Positions 23,353 through 35,718 are shown, counted from the stretch's first letter. The stretch: 64,000 nt of DNA from Doryteuthis pealeii (GCA_023376005.1 CM042151.1:78328696-78392695), one strand, 5' to 3'. The notes: generated by a model not told the origin, from the sequence alone. Made by a program: numbers and translations.

Positions 23353-23356
23353 ATGG

Positions 23357-24567
23357 TGTTGTATACTGGCATCAAATTCTATATGTTATATAGCGGCTTC
23401 AAATTCAAGCTGCTAAATCGTGTATCTGTATACGTTGTGGGTATATATGGTCATGTGGCGAAGTATGTAGTAGTCGGACTTAGAAAATCGCAACACATGG
23501 GTATAGTAGGAGTTTTGACTTTATTTCTTCTTCTCGGCTGTATGTGGTGGGTGGCGAGCATTGACAATGGAAATGCCCCAGGATTGACGATGATTACTAC
23601 TACTTGAGATGACTGGCACTGGTGAGGTGGAAGAACCTCACTGCCCGCTGGCAGCGATGGACCATGTCGACAGTCGCTCCTTGTGCTCTGTTCGCCGTCC
23701 ACTGTCTCCTGTCTAACTCCTGTCGGCTCGAACCCTCAGGCCTTTTATATTGATAGGTACTCCTACGCATCTTTATCTTTTGATCTGATAACGGGCATTT
23801 TTATATATTTCTCTATCTTCTCCCTGCTTCTTTGACCGGAAAGCCCCGCTTCCGTTTTTTAACTTCTTTGTTCTCTTTTACTAGGAAAAAAGTCCTTTGT
23901 CATTTTTTTTGGTCTTTTCTTTGTTTAATTTAACCGGAAATTCCTATTTCCGTTTGTACAATATACAACATTCCTCCTCATCCCATTTTTCAAAAATGTT
24001 CACGTTTACATTTTTTATTTCTTCCATGCCCCGATCCACTGTTCCTCACACCACCCACCGAGTGCATCGCAAAATACAGGATTAACAAAAAGTAAAAGAA
24101 GAGAAAAAAAAATACATCAAAATATAACATACATTTTACAAATCGGTTACCAAAATTGGCAACCCTAAGAGTGTTCATGTCCATTATTCTTTTTTTTCTT
24201 TTTCACTATAGCAGAAGTTTTTTGGTTTTTTTCTTCACAATTTTTTTTCACGGTTTTTCTTTTTTCACTGAAAAGTTCGTTTTTTTTCATTCAAAAAGTT
24301 CGGGTTTTTTTTAATGATCGTAGGTGGTAACCACGCCCAATTTCCAAACTGACATCGAGAAAATGACCCTTGACAATACCATGCGCATCCCTGCTCGAGT
24401 AGTATCACACACATAATTTCTTAAATTCAACACACCAAGTTTTTGACACAATAAGCACAGTTATTTACAGTAAGTTATTCGAAGTCTGGCCAAGAAAACG
24501 AAACGAGAACGAGGGATAGTTTGTTTTTTTTGTTACATGCGTTACTAAATTACTACAATATACAACA
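23357..24567. mobile_element. Solo LTR, 1211 bp, 4-bp target duplication
   Basis: It starts TGTTGTATA and ends with the exact complement TATACAACA, and is flanked by ATGG at 23353-23356 and 24568-24571. Flanking host text matches the uninterrupted paralogue near 22715-22760. The interior has a GC-rich part at 23560-23740 and U-run-rich text at 24190-24310. The 100-residue frame at 23305 crosses the border and is not considered real. Confidence 0.82.
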
Positions 24568-25404
24568 ATGGTAGTTGGTGCAGAGAAGCAAAGATAACAG
24601 GATTTTATTATTTCTAGTGGAACATTATACAATCAAAATGGATATTATTAGGTATCAGTTGTTTCCAAACTCTACAGGATTGAAACCAGTATGAAATTAA
24701 CTAAATTAAATTAGTTGTGTTTTTATCCAGTAATTCATAACCCAAGCTATAAGCCATGTCCCATCTCACTATCTTGGAAATTGTGTACTCTTTCACAAAA
24801 GGTGGGGTGGTTGTAAAAGAAAAAGGAAGACACTATCAGACTGCTCTAAGGTCTGGTTTTTATTCTCTTAATGTACATGAATGTATTTCTGTTGATCATT
24901 ACAGTGGTTTAAACACATTATCAACCCTTCCTTCGGGACGGGGGTCCGGTGCGCTTCGGCCACTGGACTGGTGTGTTAAATTAATAGCGTCGATCCCAGG
25001 GGGCTATCCCCCCAGGCAATACCTGCCCCCTTGGGGGCAGGGCTGAGTTGATTACCAGCACCTGAGGTGCCCCCTTGAGGGAGAATGCCGAAGGGATCGA
25101 CGCAATTTTTGTTCTTTCCTACCCATGAGCTTTGGCTTGTGGTTGGGCCGTTAAAATGAGGCCTTGTGCCCAGCCCATACAAGTGGGGTTATGAGGCAAA
25201 TACCCATTACAGTGATGGGAATGATTGCAGGTCATGATTAAAAGTATGTTAATTAAATATGTATATCCCTACAGTGTGATTGAAGGATCTGGTTATTGCC
25301 TTGACATACTTGCCTAGAAAACTGTACTTGCATGTGTATTTTTAAACTGGAATCTCTAAAAAATGTTGATTGACATATTTAACAACTCTGTGCTCACTGA
25401 TGGT
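23889..25404 (+). repeat. First member of a ~1.5-kb duplication abutting the gap
   Basis: This stretch is nearly identical to 25505-27025. It differs mostly by single-base changes in homopolymers, and stops exactly at the N run. Confidence 0.9.
24907..25204. mobile_element. GC-rich insertion, ~298 bp, 10-bp target duplication
   Basis: It is flanked by CATTACAGTG at 24897-24906 and 25205-25214. Paralogous sequence near 23125 and 43945 ('GGTCATTATACCAATG') is the empty site. The interior has short G/C stems such as CTGCCCCCTTGGGGGCAG and 'CCCAGGGGGCTATCCCCCC' and is compositionally foreign. It resembles a structured SINE or other non-autonomous element, but no tRNA, 5S or 7SL head was recognised. 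Confidence 0.7.
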
Positions 25405-25504
25405 NNNNNNNNNNNNNNNNNNNNNNNNNNNNNNNNNNNNNNNNNNNNNNNNNNNNNNNNNNNNNNNNNNNNNNNNNNNNNNNNNNNNNNNNNNNNNNNN
25501 NNNN
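25405..25504. other. Assembly gap (100 N)
   Basis: A run of exactly 100 Ns, probably of arbitrary length, sits between the two near-identical 1.5-kb copies. Confidence 1.
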
Positions 25505-27025
25505 AAGTCCTTTTCATTTTTTTTGGTCTCTTTGTTTAATTTAACCGGAAATTCCTATTTCCGTTTGTACAATATACAAACATTCCTCCTCATCCCATTT
25601 TTCAAAAATGTTCAGTTTTACATTTTTTATTTCTTCCATGCCCCGATCCACTGTTCCTCACACCACCCACCGAGTGCATCGCAAAATACAGGATTAACAA
25701 AAAGTAAAAGAAAGAGAAAAAAAAATACATCAAAATATAACATACATTTTACAAATCGGTTACCAAAATTGGCAACCCTGAGAGTGTTCATGTCCATTAT
25801 TTTTTTTTTTCTTTTTCACTATAGCAGAAGTTTTTGGTTTTTTCTTCACAATTTTTTTTTTTCACGGTTTTTCTTTTTTCACTAAAAAGTTCGTTTTTTT
25901 TCATTCAAAAAGTTCGGTTTTTTTTTAATGATCGTAGGTGGTAACCACGCGCCAATTTCCAAACTGACATTGAGAAAATGACCCTTGACAATACCATGCG
26001 CATCTCTGCTCGAGTAGTATCACACACATACTTTCTTAAATTCAACACACCAAGTTTTTGACACAATAAGCACAGTTATTTACAGTAAGTTATTTGAAGT
26101 CTGGCCAAGAAAACGAAACGAGAACGAGGGATAGTTTGTTTTTTTTTTTTTGTTACATGCTTACTAAATTACTACAATATACAACAATGGTAGTTGTGCA
26201 GATAAGCAAAGATAACAGGATTTTATTATTTCTAGTGGAACATATACAATCAAAATGGATATTATTAGGTATCAGTTGTTTCCAAACTCTACAGGATTGA
26301 AACCAGTATGAAATTAACTAAATTAAATTAGTTGTGTTTTTATCCAGTAATTCATAACCCAAGCTATAAGCCATGTCCCATCTCACTATCTTGGAAATTG
26401 TGTACTCTTTCACAAAAGGTGGGTGGTTGTAAAAAGAAAAGGAAGACACTATCAGACTTGCTCTAAGGTCTGGTTTTTATTCTCTTAATGTACATGAATG
26501 TATTTCTGTTGATCATTACAGTGGTTTTAAACACATTATCAACCCTTCCTTCGGGACGGGGGTCCGGTGCGCTTCGGCCACTGGACTGGTGTGTTAAATT
26601 AATAGCGTCGATCCCAGGGGGCTATCCCCCCAGGCAATACCTGCCCCCTTGGGGGCAGGGCTGAGTTGATTACCCAGCACCTGAGGTGCCCCCTTGAGGG
26701 AGAATGCCGAAGGGATCGACGCAATTTTTGTTCTTTCCTACCCATGAGCTTTGGCTTGTGGTTGGGCCGTTAAAATGAGGCCTTGTGCCCAGCCCATACA
26801 AGTGGGGTATGAGGCAAATACCCATTACAGTGATGGGAATGATTGCAGGTCATGATTAAAAGTATGTTAATTAAATATGTATATCCCTACAGTGTGATTG
26901 AAGGATCTGGTTATTGCCTTGACATACTTGCCTAGAAAACTGTACTTGCATGTGTATTTTTAAACTGGAATCTCTAAAAAAATGTTGATTGACATATTTT
27001 AACAACTCTGTGCTCACATGATGGT
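25505..27025 (+). repeat. Second member of the duplication, contains the LTR end and GC-rich element again
   Basis: It repeats 23889-25404 and then continues into the 3' flank of the zinc-finger array. The LTR end with ATGG recurs near 26185, and the GC-rich element recurs near 26525-26820. Confidence 0.9.
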
Positions 27026-27215
27026 TTTAAGTTGATCTTGCTGAAATTGTATATCTACTCACTTCATAAAAGGATGTTTTCTCTCAGTGTGTGTTTGTAA
27101 ATATGTTCCATATGTGCAGTGAAAACTCTGATTCTCAGGTCACCAACATTAAATTTTCTACATGTGTTTACATGTGCAACACATTTAAATATACTGATCT
27201 ACACAGACTGGTTTC
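27026..27215 (-). pseudogene. Fossil zinc fingers 3' of the array
   Basis: Decayed finger text such as 'TTCTCTCAGTGTGTGTTTG' and 'GTGCAGTGAAAACTCTGATT' is conserved at 44150-44300 and 56420-56540. It lies beyond the stop codon. Confidence 0.55.
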
Positions 27216-28319
27216 TTAAGGTGTCACTGCAGCATGTTTTGTCATGTGCCGTTTTAAATCAGAATTTCGTGAAAATGCAGATCCACATACATCACATGTG
27301 TAGGGTTTCTCTCCTGTGTGTGTATGCATATGTCTTTTTAAACTGGAACTCACTGTAAATGTTGATCCACAAATTTCACAACTATACGGTTTCTCTCCAG
27401 TGTGTATTTGCATATGTCTTTTTAAATGGTAATTCTCTGAAAATGCTGATCCACACAGTTCGCAATTATAGGGCTTCTCACCTGTGTGTTTTCGCATGTG
27501 TGCATTCAAATGTGAACTATTTGAAAAGGCTGATTTACACACTTCACAAATATACGGCTTTTCTCCAGTGTGTGTTCGCATGTGTTTTTTCAAATTGGAC
27601 TTCTGTGAAAATACTGCATCACATACTATACAAGCATAAGGTCTCTCACCTGAGTGTATTCGCATATGTATTCTTAGTTCTGATTTTCTTGAAAATGCTG
27701 ATTCACATAGTTCACAACTGAAGGGTTTCTCTCCAGTGTGTCTTTGCATGTGTACTGTTAGATATGATTGCATTGAAAATGCTGATCCACATACTTCACA
27801 AGTGTACGGTTTCTCTCCAGTGTGTGTTTGAATGTGTCTTTTTAAATAGGATTTGTTTGGAAAAGAAGATCCACACTCTTCACAACTGAAGGGTTTTTCT
27901 CCAGTGTGCATTCGCATGTGTATTGTCAAATATGCCTTACTTGAAAATGCTGATCCACACTCTTCACATTTGAAAGGTTTCTCTCCCGTGTGTCTTCGCA
28001 TGTGTACTTCAAGACTTGATTTTCTTGAAAATGCTGATCCACATACTTCACACGTAAAGGGTTTCTCTCCCGTGTGTATTCGAATATGTATTTCTAAAGC
28101 TGATTTGCAGGGAAATGCTGAACTACACACTTCACAGGTGTAAGATCTTTCTCCGGTATGCATCTGCATGCTTGCTTTTAACATGGAATTGTTTAAAAAT
28201 GCTAATCTGCACACTTCATAAGAGCTATGCAAGTTTTCACTGAATGTCTTTGTCAGCTCATCTGAAAAAACTGTTCTCCATATATTTACATCTGACCTTC
28301 AGGTTGATTCACTCCTCTT
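27216..28319 (-). CDS. C2H2 zinc-finger protein, 11 intact fingers
   Basis: This array presumably encodes a nuclear DNA-binding protein; no target is known. A degenerate first finger (first Cys is Tyr, first His is Ser) is followed by eleven complete C-x2-C-x12-H-x3-H fingers with TGEKP or SGERP linkers, and the tail HAAVTP. The open frame extends 5' of the fingers through [20 protein letters not shown], conserved in the 44-kb paralogue, and is closed by TGA near 28300. No ATG precedes the fingers in frame, so an upstream exon must supply the start or the first internal Met is used; an acceptor-like site lies at 28333. Compared with the 44-kb gene one finger is missing between the second and third positions, consistent with unequal crossing-over. 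No KRAB, SCAN or BTB is visible. Confidence 0.8.
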
Positions 28320-28324
28320 CTCCA

Positions 28325-28350
28325 ATTCATATCTGTTAATGAAAAATAAA
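28325..28350 (-). promoter_or_regulatory. Conserved splice-acceptor-like site
   Basis: The minus strand reads T-rich tract, 'TTAACAG', 'ATATGAATTG', at the same place as in the other loci. Confidence 0.45.
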
Positions 28351-28929
28351 TATTATTAAATAAAAGAGGATGTATTCTTTATCATTATAAATCCTAGCTG
28401 ATTTCATATTTAATAATTATAAATTGAATCTTTTACAACTTTTCCCCCAAACAAAATTATATGGAATATAAATTGAATATGTGTAGTTTTCATTTTTCCT
28501 TGTTTTAATCAAAAGAAACAAAAATGACAGAGAATGTCTATCTCAGAAATGTAATAGGAAATTAAGAATAATTGTTTAATATCTTAAAAAACAAGAAGAA
28601 TGAAACATGAGAGAAATAGCTTGGCACATATATGTATGATGATGCCCCGTCAAAAATCTTTAAAATAATTTTACTGATAATTTTGCTTGCTTTCCACTGA
28701 TGAATTTCTCAAGGAATTTGTTAAATTTGAAATTAATTGATATTTTATGGAATTAGACCAGAAGTATCAAACCTGCAGACTTTTCAGCCGAACTTCATAT
28801 TTGAAGTTTAAGGTTTGTCTCACACCAAAAGTAGATTCAAGCAAAAAAACATATTTGAAAAAATATTTCATAAAAATTAATGAAATTATCATATTCCTTG
28901 CCTTGCTGAATTCAAATATCTTTCTTTGA

Positions 28930-29300
28930 ATTTAAGTAAAATTTTATAAATGTTTGTTTGATATTTAATATTCATTAAATAAATGTTTGAGATATAAGTG
29001 TTTGATTTTTAATATTCAATTAAAGTAAATGTTTGAATATAAGTGTTTGATTTTTAATATTCAATTAAATAAATGTTTGATATAAGTGTTTGATTTTAAA
29101 TATTCAATTAAATAATGTTTGAGATAAAAGTGTTTGATATTTAATATTCAATAATAAATAAATGTTTGAGATTTAATATTCAATTAAATAAATGTTTGAG
29201 ATATAAGTGTTTGATTTTTAATATTCAATAAAAGTAAATGTTTGAGATATAAGTGTTTGATTTTTAATATTCAATTTGATTAAATGTCTGCTGAATTTAA
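28930..29300. repeat. AT-rich minisatellite, ~45-bp unit, about eight copies
   Basis: Repeats of AATAAATGTTTGAGATATAA, GTGTTTGATTTTTAATATTC occur. It is a paralogue of 14180-14410 and 46130-46580. Confidence 0.85.
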
Positions 29301-29774
29301 ATAAAATGTTTGAGATATATATTGCTTTGATTTTTCTTTTATGCTTTTGTGTGTGTGAGTGCATGTATTATATACTATAAGTGCTTTTATAAAAGAACAT
29401 CTTTATTATACAATTTCCCTAACTTATAATGAAAATTGAAAACTGTCTCAGTTTTTGAGGCTTGGTAGGAAATTATCATAAGCCTAGATAAAAAAAAATT
29501 AACTGAATAATAATCCTATTAGAACATTCTCATAAAATCTTGCAAAACTTATTCACATAAACAACAATTTCATTCAAAATTTTCAGGTATAAAAATGCAC
29601 CTGAATTTGGATACATTTAAAAATAAAGAAACAGAATTAAACTAAAAATATCAGGCAAAGATTTTCCCCCTGACATTCATGCTCATTTCCACTATCAGGT
29701 CATTTCAAAAAGTTTCAAATATATTAAAACGGGGAGGGGAGAGGGCAAATTTGAGTTACCAGAAAACTACCAAA

Positions 29775-30389
29775 TGGGTAATTCCACTTCAAATCATACA
29801 GGACATGTCTTCGATCCCCTTCAATTTTTCGGAAATTTTGTCGAAGTGTGGTTTATGATAAAGTTAGCCAATCCCAAAAATTTGAGCTTCCAGTGCCAAA
29901 AATTGGCAGAGTTATGTCGATTTTAATCTCTCCAAATTTGAGTGGGGTCATGATTTCTGATTTTTTTTATAGCAAGATCAATATGATGTGACACTGCATC
30001 TACAACAACAATTTTTCTTTTATTATTTCACATATATTGAAAATTATCAGAAATTGTCAATAACTTAAAATTGGTTGAATTTAGTTATGGTATTTTTGGA
30101 TATCATAGGTAAAAAAATGCCTCTATAAACCAATTTTTAGTAGTAGGAAAGCTCTAGAACTCATTTTACAGACAAAAATAGATTACAAAATGTCACCATT
30201 TCTTGCCAACCCCACCAAATTTGGAGAGCTAAAAACTGACATAACTCTGCCAATTTTTGGAATTTGATGTTCAAATTTTGGGGATCATCTAATGTTAAAA
30301 TACTCCACACCTGGAAAAACATTTAGAAAAATTGAAGGGGGTGGGTGATAATCTTAATTATTCTGGGTGATTTGACATGGAATTACCCA
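29775..30389. mobile_element. Inverted-repeat element, 615 bp
   Basis: The ends are TGGGTAATTCCACTTCAAAT and the near-complement ending CATGGAATTACCCA. A second inner pair is CCAAAAATTGGCAGAGTTAT near 29898 and its near-complement near 30240 (ATAACTCTGCCAATTTTTGG). No protein frame was found. A fragment of it is at 47173-47445. Confidence 0.75.
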
Positions 30390-30974
30390 GATGCCGAAAA
30401 GGGTGGGTAGTACTTTAAGGAAAAAATGTGATATTGTGATAAGTACCTAGTACCCTAAAATGAAGTAACCAAGCGAGTACCCAGTACTATTAATATTTTG
30501 TAGTTTAACACTTGTAGTTCTTTTCGACAATGACAACATAAATAGAATCATTCTAATTTATTATCATTCTGATAACTTCATTGAAATCTATTAGATTTGA
30601 ATATACCACCATTGAATGGATTTTATTAAATTCTGAAATGACTTGATATCACTTGATTAATTAAAAGTTAAAGTTAATAGAAAAAATGAAATGATGATGA
30701 CATACACTTAAAAAAAATTTTTTTGATTATTTATAATAAATTATTTTGATTTATTATCTAGACATTTCAAGTATCATCAAAGGCCTTTAAACACCATAAA
30801 CAAAGGCTTACAAGCTATTGCTTGTCTACAGCTTTCCTTTATATGATTAATAGCTTTGTTGATGGTTTAATTAAAACTGAAATTCTATATAGACAGCTTC
30901 AAAAATGTAAATTTTTGACTTAATTCATGTTTTTTTCACAATTTTTATACATTTATTTAGATATATAAATGAAT

Positions 30975-31380
30975 TATTTATATATCTGTACGGCTGCACA
31001 CTTGGACCCTAACGAAGCACCAAGATGGGAGCTGCACAAAAATGCTGCACGCAATCTTAAAGAAGATGTGGAAGCAATACCCCATGAGAAAACAGTTGTA
31101 TGACCACCTGCCCCATTCACACAAACCATCCGTGTGAGGTGAACAAGACATGCTGGGCACTGTTGGAGAAGCAAGGATGAACTCATTAGTGACATTCTAC
31201 TATGGAAGCCATCACATGGGCACGCTAGAGTAGGCTGTCCAGCAAAGACATACATAGACCAACACTGGGCGGATACTGGATACAGAGGACCTGCCAGGAG
31301 CAATGAATGATGGGGACAGTTGGCAAGAGATTGTCATATGCTGCTAGTGTGACATGATGATGATGATGATGATATCTATC
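30975..31380 (+). mobile_element. Decayed LINE 3' end (non-LTR retrotransposon)
   Basis: In shifting plus-strand frames the text translates to pieces typical of a widespread LINE C-terminus: MLHAILKKMWKQYPMRKQLY (about 31041), then DELISDILLWKPSHGHARVG (about 31169), then AKTYIDQHWADTGY. It ends in a (GAT)n tail at 31354-31374, which is common for RTE/Jockey-like tails. At least three frameshifts are present and the 5' part is missing. It is not functional. Confidence 0.65.
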
Positions 31381-31439
31381 TCTAAAGAATAAATGTTATG
31401 CTTTAGTAGTAGGTCATTCTTCATGAATTAAATTAAAAT

Positions 31440-32110
31440 TGTTAATCAATGAAATATGTAAATTAAATTTATTTAAAAAATATATGAGCAGCTGTTGTCT
31501 TACTTTAACGTTGATTTAATTTCAAATATTTTTGTTGTTCTTGTAATAGCACATATGTTAAAAATTTTGTGTAAAAATCAAAAATATGATATTGCTCTGG
31601 AAAATCAGATTTCTCTTGAAAATGATATTGCTGAGGAAGATGCTTCCTCCATAATTTCTCCAAATAACTTATACATTATAAAATCCATTGATAAATCAAC
31701 ACTGAAAATTTCATTAAAATCGGATTATTCCCTGATTTTTGGTAAAATTTTTTCAATCGGGAGGGTTGAATTTATTTTGTAAACACAGATTTTACAGTAA
31801 CTTTAGAGGGCATGTTAAGTTATATTTGAGCAAAATTGACCCCCAAAAAAATAGAAAGAAGGAAAACAGAGAGAAATAGAGGGAGTATCGTCAAATTATC
31901 CTATCTTTATTGTATCATGCTTTGTACCGCTGTCCTACACCCACACAAGAGACCAGGAGTAATTGGTCATTTTTCAGGAATTAAATCAAAATTGTTAATC
32001 AATGAAATATGTAAATTAAATTTATTTAAAAAACATTTGAGCAGCTGTTTTACTTTACCTTTAATTTAATTTTCAATTTTTTTTTCTTCTTGTAAAAATT
32101 CAAAAACTTA
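31440..32110. repeat. Local duplications and an X arm
   Basis: 31440-31550 recurs at 31985-32095 (AATGAAATATGTAAATTAAA, 'GAGCAGCTGTT'). 31630-31830 recurs at 33105-33300 ('GAGGAAGATGCTTCCTCC') and includes one arm of family X. The 95-residue frame at 31495-31782 arises from this repeat and is not taken as a gene. Confidence 0.6.
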
Positions 32111-32236
32111 GCTTCTTTGTAAGACTGCTGAACTAATATAAGAAAGGGGAACCATCTATATATAAATGTATATAAATTCAATCCAATTTGCTGATTTTAT
32201 TGTTGTTTTCTTGGCATCTCTTCCACTCCTATCACG

Positions 32237-32515
32237 TGTTACATAATCAATGCATAGATTATTGTCAACCCCTGTATTTCTGAAGGGATGACCCCTTTTC
32301 ATATCACGAGCGGGACTTTCCATGGAATATTACAGAAAGCCCGCGAAATATGTGAGTTGGCTCTCAGTTTCGGCTTGGACGTCAGGCAGATAAGATGTTA
32401 CTGCTTTAGTTGAGACTCACTGCACACGTGTGCTGTGATTAGTTAGAGAAATATGTTTAGTTAAGAAATAAAAGTTTAAATAAATAATTTGTGGTTGATG
32501 AATGTCTTGGTAACA
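32237..32515. mobile_element. Possible LTR-like segment
   Basis: It starts TGTTAC and ends GTAACA, contains AATAAA near 32466 and is more GC-rich than its flanks. No matching target duplication was found, so this is tentative. Confidence 0.25.
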
Positions 32516-32884
32516 AGACTGACCTAGAAGACCAGACACAAAGTCCCCAAGACTAGGTCCAGATGCTGGAAGAAGAACGTAAGATACCAAAGATGAACAG
32601 AAGAAAAATAGAAGTAAAAAGAAGAGAATACAACACACGCAGACTGTATGTATATGACATTGTAGTCAGTTTTATCCTCTTCCACTCTCTATCTTTCTCT
32701 ACTTCATTACCTGCATTACCATACAAGAATATAACAGGAATCCCTGTGAAGTGAAGGACTCCCCTGTACAGTCACTGCCCTAAAAACATGCATTGATTCA
32801 AGGCTCAAATTCTGTATGAATTGTTTTCTCCTACTGAACACCAGACAATTTATTTCCAATCATTATTTTATCATCAACTGTGGG

Positions 32885-33085
32885 GATTAAAAATAAAAAT
32901 AAAAAAAAAAAAAAAAAAAAAAAACAACAAACTCCCTTGGGGCCTTCCCAGAAGAACCCTCCACACATGTCCAACAAAAAGGACTGTCCCTGACCCCAAA
33001 AGAATATCTCGGCCATTTTGAGTTTAGGCCTTAACTAGGTCTAGTCACTCCTACTACCCAGGGCGATATCCCCTTGCCATGTTAA
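32885..33085 (-). mobile_element. SINE-like repeat with A-rich end, copy 2
   Basis: This is homologous to 8985-9170, with a ~25-base A run at its low-coordinate edge. Confidence 0.45.
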
Positions 33086-33339
33086 AAATTTTGTGTGAAA
33101 ATGAAAAAAATGATATTGCTGAGGAAGATGCTTCCTCCATAATTTCTCCAATTAACTGATGCATTATAAAATCCATTCATTGATAAATCAACACTGAAAA
33201 CTCCACTGGAAGGGTTGAATTTATTTTGTAAATACGAATCATTACAACAAATTTGGCGACCATGTTAAGTTATATTTTAGCAAAATTGACCAAAAAAATA
33301 GTTTTAAATGTATCAAAAATAAATTCCATGTGTAATATT

Positions 33340-35710
33340 ACTTTTTTTTAATACATTGTTATCTTAGAAAAGAGTTGCTGCTGTTTGTGTAGACGCGATC
33401 ATCACCTTATTTACATTTGCAGAGACATTTATAGTTTAATATAAGGAATATTGCAACACTAGAACTCTGCAAGCAAATAACCCAAAGTTGACCCTTGATT
33501 TCCTGGGACATCTTTTGGAAGAAAAGCATACGTGTCATTTCTAGATATACCCAAAATTCATCTGCTACATTTTTTAAAAACGAATCAAAATTAATTAAAT
33601 CTATCATTTAAGGTGAAACTTTTGTCTAAATCGATAAGTAGTAACATAATGACCATCATTAAAAAAAGAAAAATATCATTACATATGCAATTTATTTTTA
33701 ATACATTTAAAACGATTTTTTTGGTAAATTTCGATCGCGTTCAGCCATTAACGCTCTTTATAAATGGCTTGTTTACAAATTGAATGTAACATTCGCGATT
33801 GAAAAAAAAAAAATTACCAAAAATCAGGGAATTATCCGATTTTAATGAAATTTTCAGTATTGATTTATCAATTAATGAATTTTATAATGCATCAGTTATT
33901 TTATTACAAAACTTTCATTAAGTATTTTTGTTATGAAAAATTAATATATAAAATTCATTTGAAATAAAAATATTCTGATGTTAAGTTTAAAATGTTATAT
34001 TTCTAGATTCTAGAAATAAATATCAATTTAATGCAAACCTTATTTTAGTCAAATAAAGTATAAGTTTTGTAGAAAAACTCTATTGAAAAATGTAGCCCCC
34101 CCCCCCCTTTTTTAAGCAGAAAAAATATCGATGTATAATTTTTTTTCTTTCATAAGATAATAGCCAATTAAATAATTATTGAAATGAGTAAAAAAGAAAT
34201 CTCCAAAAAATTATTTATTTATTTTTTACATTTTTATTTTCTCATAGAATATTCCCCTTAAATTTTTTATTTTTTTATTTGTAACCTTGGTGTTTTATCT
34301 TTTTATTTCTACTGTAATTAGTATCAAACTTTGAACTCGCCGAGATTTTACGTCCCCAAAAAAGGGGGGGGGGGGCAAATTAAGTGACCTGAAAAAATGA
34401 GAAAGTTTTGAAATAAAATGAATAATGCATTATAAAGTTCATTTATTGATAAATCAGCACTGAAAATTTCATTAAAATCCGATAATTTCCTGATTTTTGT
34501 AAATTATTTTCTGTAGTGGGAATAAATTCATTGTGTCAAAAACGCATTTTAGGTCAATTTTGGGTATAACCGGTATACCTAATCAATACCATTGTTTGTG
34601 CTGACAATTTTATCAAACTTAAATATAGTTTAATTTCGTAGCTTGATTCAGTTGCGTTTGAACCTGGGGTTCCAAATTTTTCCTTTTATTATCGGTATCC
34701 CCTCCAACTGTAACTTTGTTAAGAAATTAATTTCTTTTTTTCCTTTTTTTTTTAATTACAAAAAGTTTTCGTTTTTGCAGCTAGGACGATTTTTAAAATC
34801 TTCAATTTTTCATTTTTTTTAATTTATTCTTTTTACAAAAAAACTATTTAATAAATTAGTTTTCTATGCAAGATGTACAGATAATTTTATTAAATTTCAT
34901 GATTCATTAATTTGCATTATTTCGAAAATTGTTTCAATTTGAATGATCAAATTTTTTGTTTTATTTTTTATTCTATTTTTCTTATATTTATTGTTTAAAG
35001 AAATGAAAAACAATTTCAAATACAAATAATACTATCGTTTTTAAAACGGATGAAAATAATATAACTAAATATTCCGTGAAATGAAAATGGATTTTATCAC
35101 AACCTCGCAAAATTCCCTGGGACTGTTTCGTAACTACTGCAATATACCTTTAAAAAAACAGGGAGAACAAAACAAAACAAAACAAATATCTAAAAACAAA
35201 AAAAGAAATCAAGTGAATGTGTAACTTACTTATTTCTGTTTTCCTCACCTTGTTTGTCTAAATTAAAACAATGCAAAATTAGAGTTAAACTTTCAATAAA
35301 CAGAATTTTCTTTTGTGGAATTTTCTTTAAAAAACAAAAAGGTCGACTCTGTTTTATGTTTGATGAGCGCCAGTAAAGGGAGGTAATTATGAGAGACATT
35401 TCCGAGTTCCTGAAAACAATGAAAAACTTATTTTTAGTTTTTAGTCAGCAAATTTATGAACTGCTCAATGGAAATTTAACTATTTGGTTACTTTTAACCG
35501 CTCATAGTAGCTCTGCAACCTCTTCGATACTACCGTAAACCGCTGGCAGCGGCTCTCGCGCGCGTCACTTGTTTACACTAAATTTTAGAATGAGTTCTGC
35601 GGTGAATAGATAGTGAACTTTGAAATATCCCATCATATAGGTAAAAAATACCAATAAGTTTTTGTACAGCCGTGAGGAAAATTTGATAGACAAAGAGTTG
35701 ATTTTTTAAA
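33340..35710. repeat. Z-block repeat, copy 2, split by family X
   Basis: Z text runs at 33350-33541 and resumes at about 34580 ('TTGTTTGTGCTGACAATTTT') through 35710. 'AAAGGGAGGTAATTATGAGA' is near 35375. Confidence 0.65.
33542..34579. mobile_element. Family X foldback element, copy D (compact, ~1.04 kb)
   Basis: Outer ends are TAGATATACCCAAAATT and AATTTTGGGTATA. Inner arms lie at 33815-33920 and 34390-34505. It is inserted within the Z block. This compact copy is the best reference for the family. No protein frame was found. Confidence 0.75.
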
Positions 35711-35718
35711 ATAATTTA

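Noticed and set aside
23305..23607. 100-residue plus frame with hydrophobic stretch
   Set aside because: It crosses the host/LTR junction at 23357; no motif.
25370..25885. 171-residue frame spanning the gap
   Set aside because: It is read through the N run and U-rich LTR sequence; artefact.
31495..31782. 95-residue acidic frame
   Set aside because: Its second half is a family X arm, and the first half is a local repeat found again at 33060-33150 with disruptions.
32237..32515. Firm solo LTR call
   Set aside because: TGTTAC...GTAACA ends are suggestive, but the flanks do not match, so it was kept only as a tentative feature.
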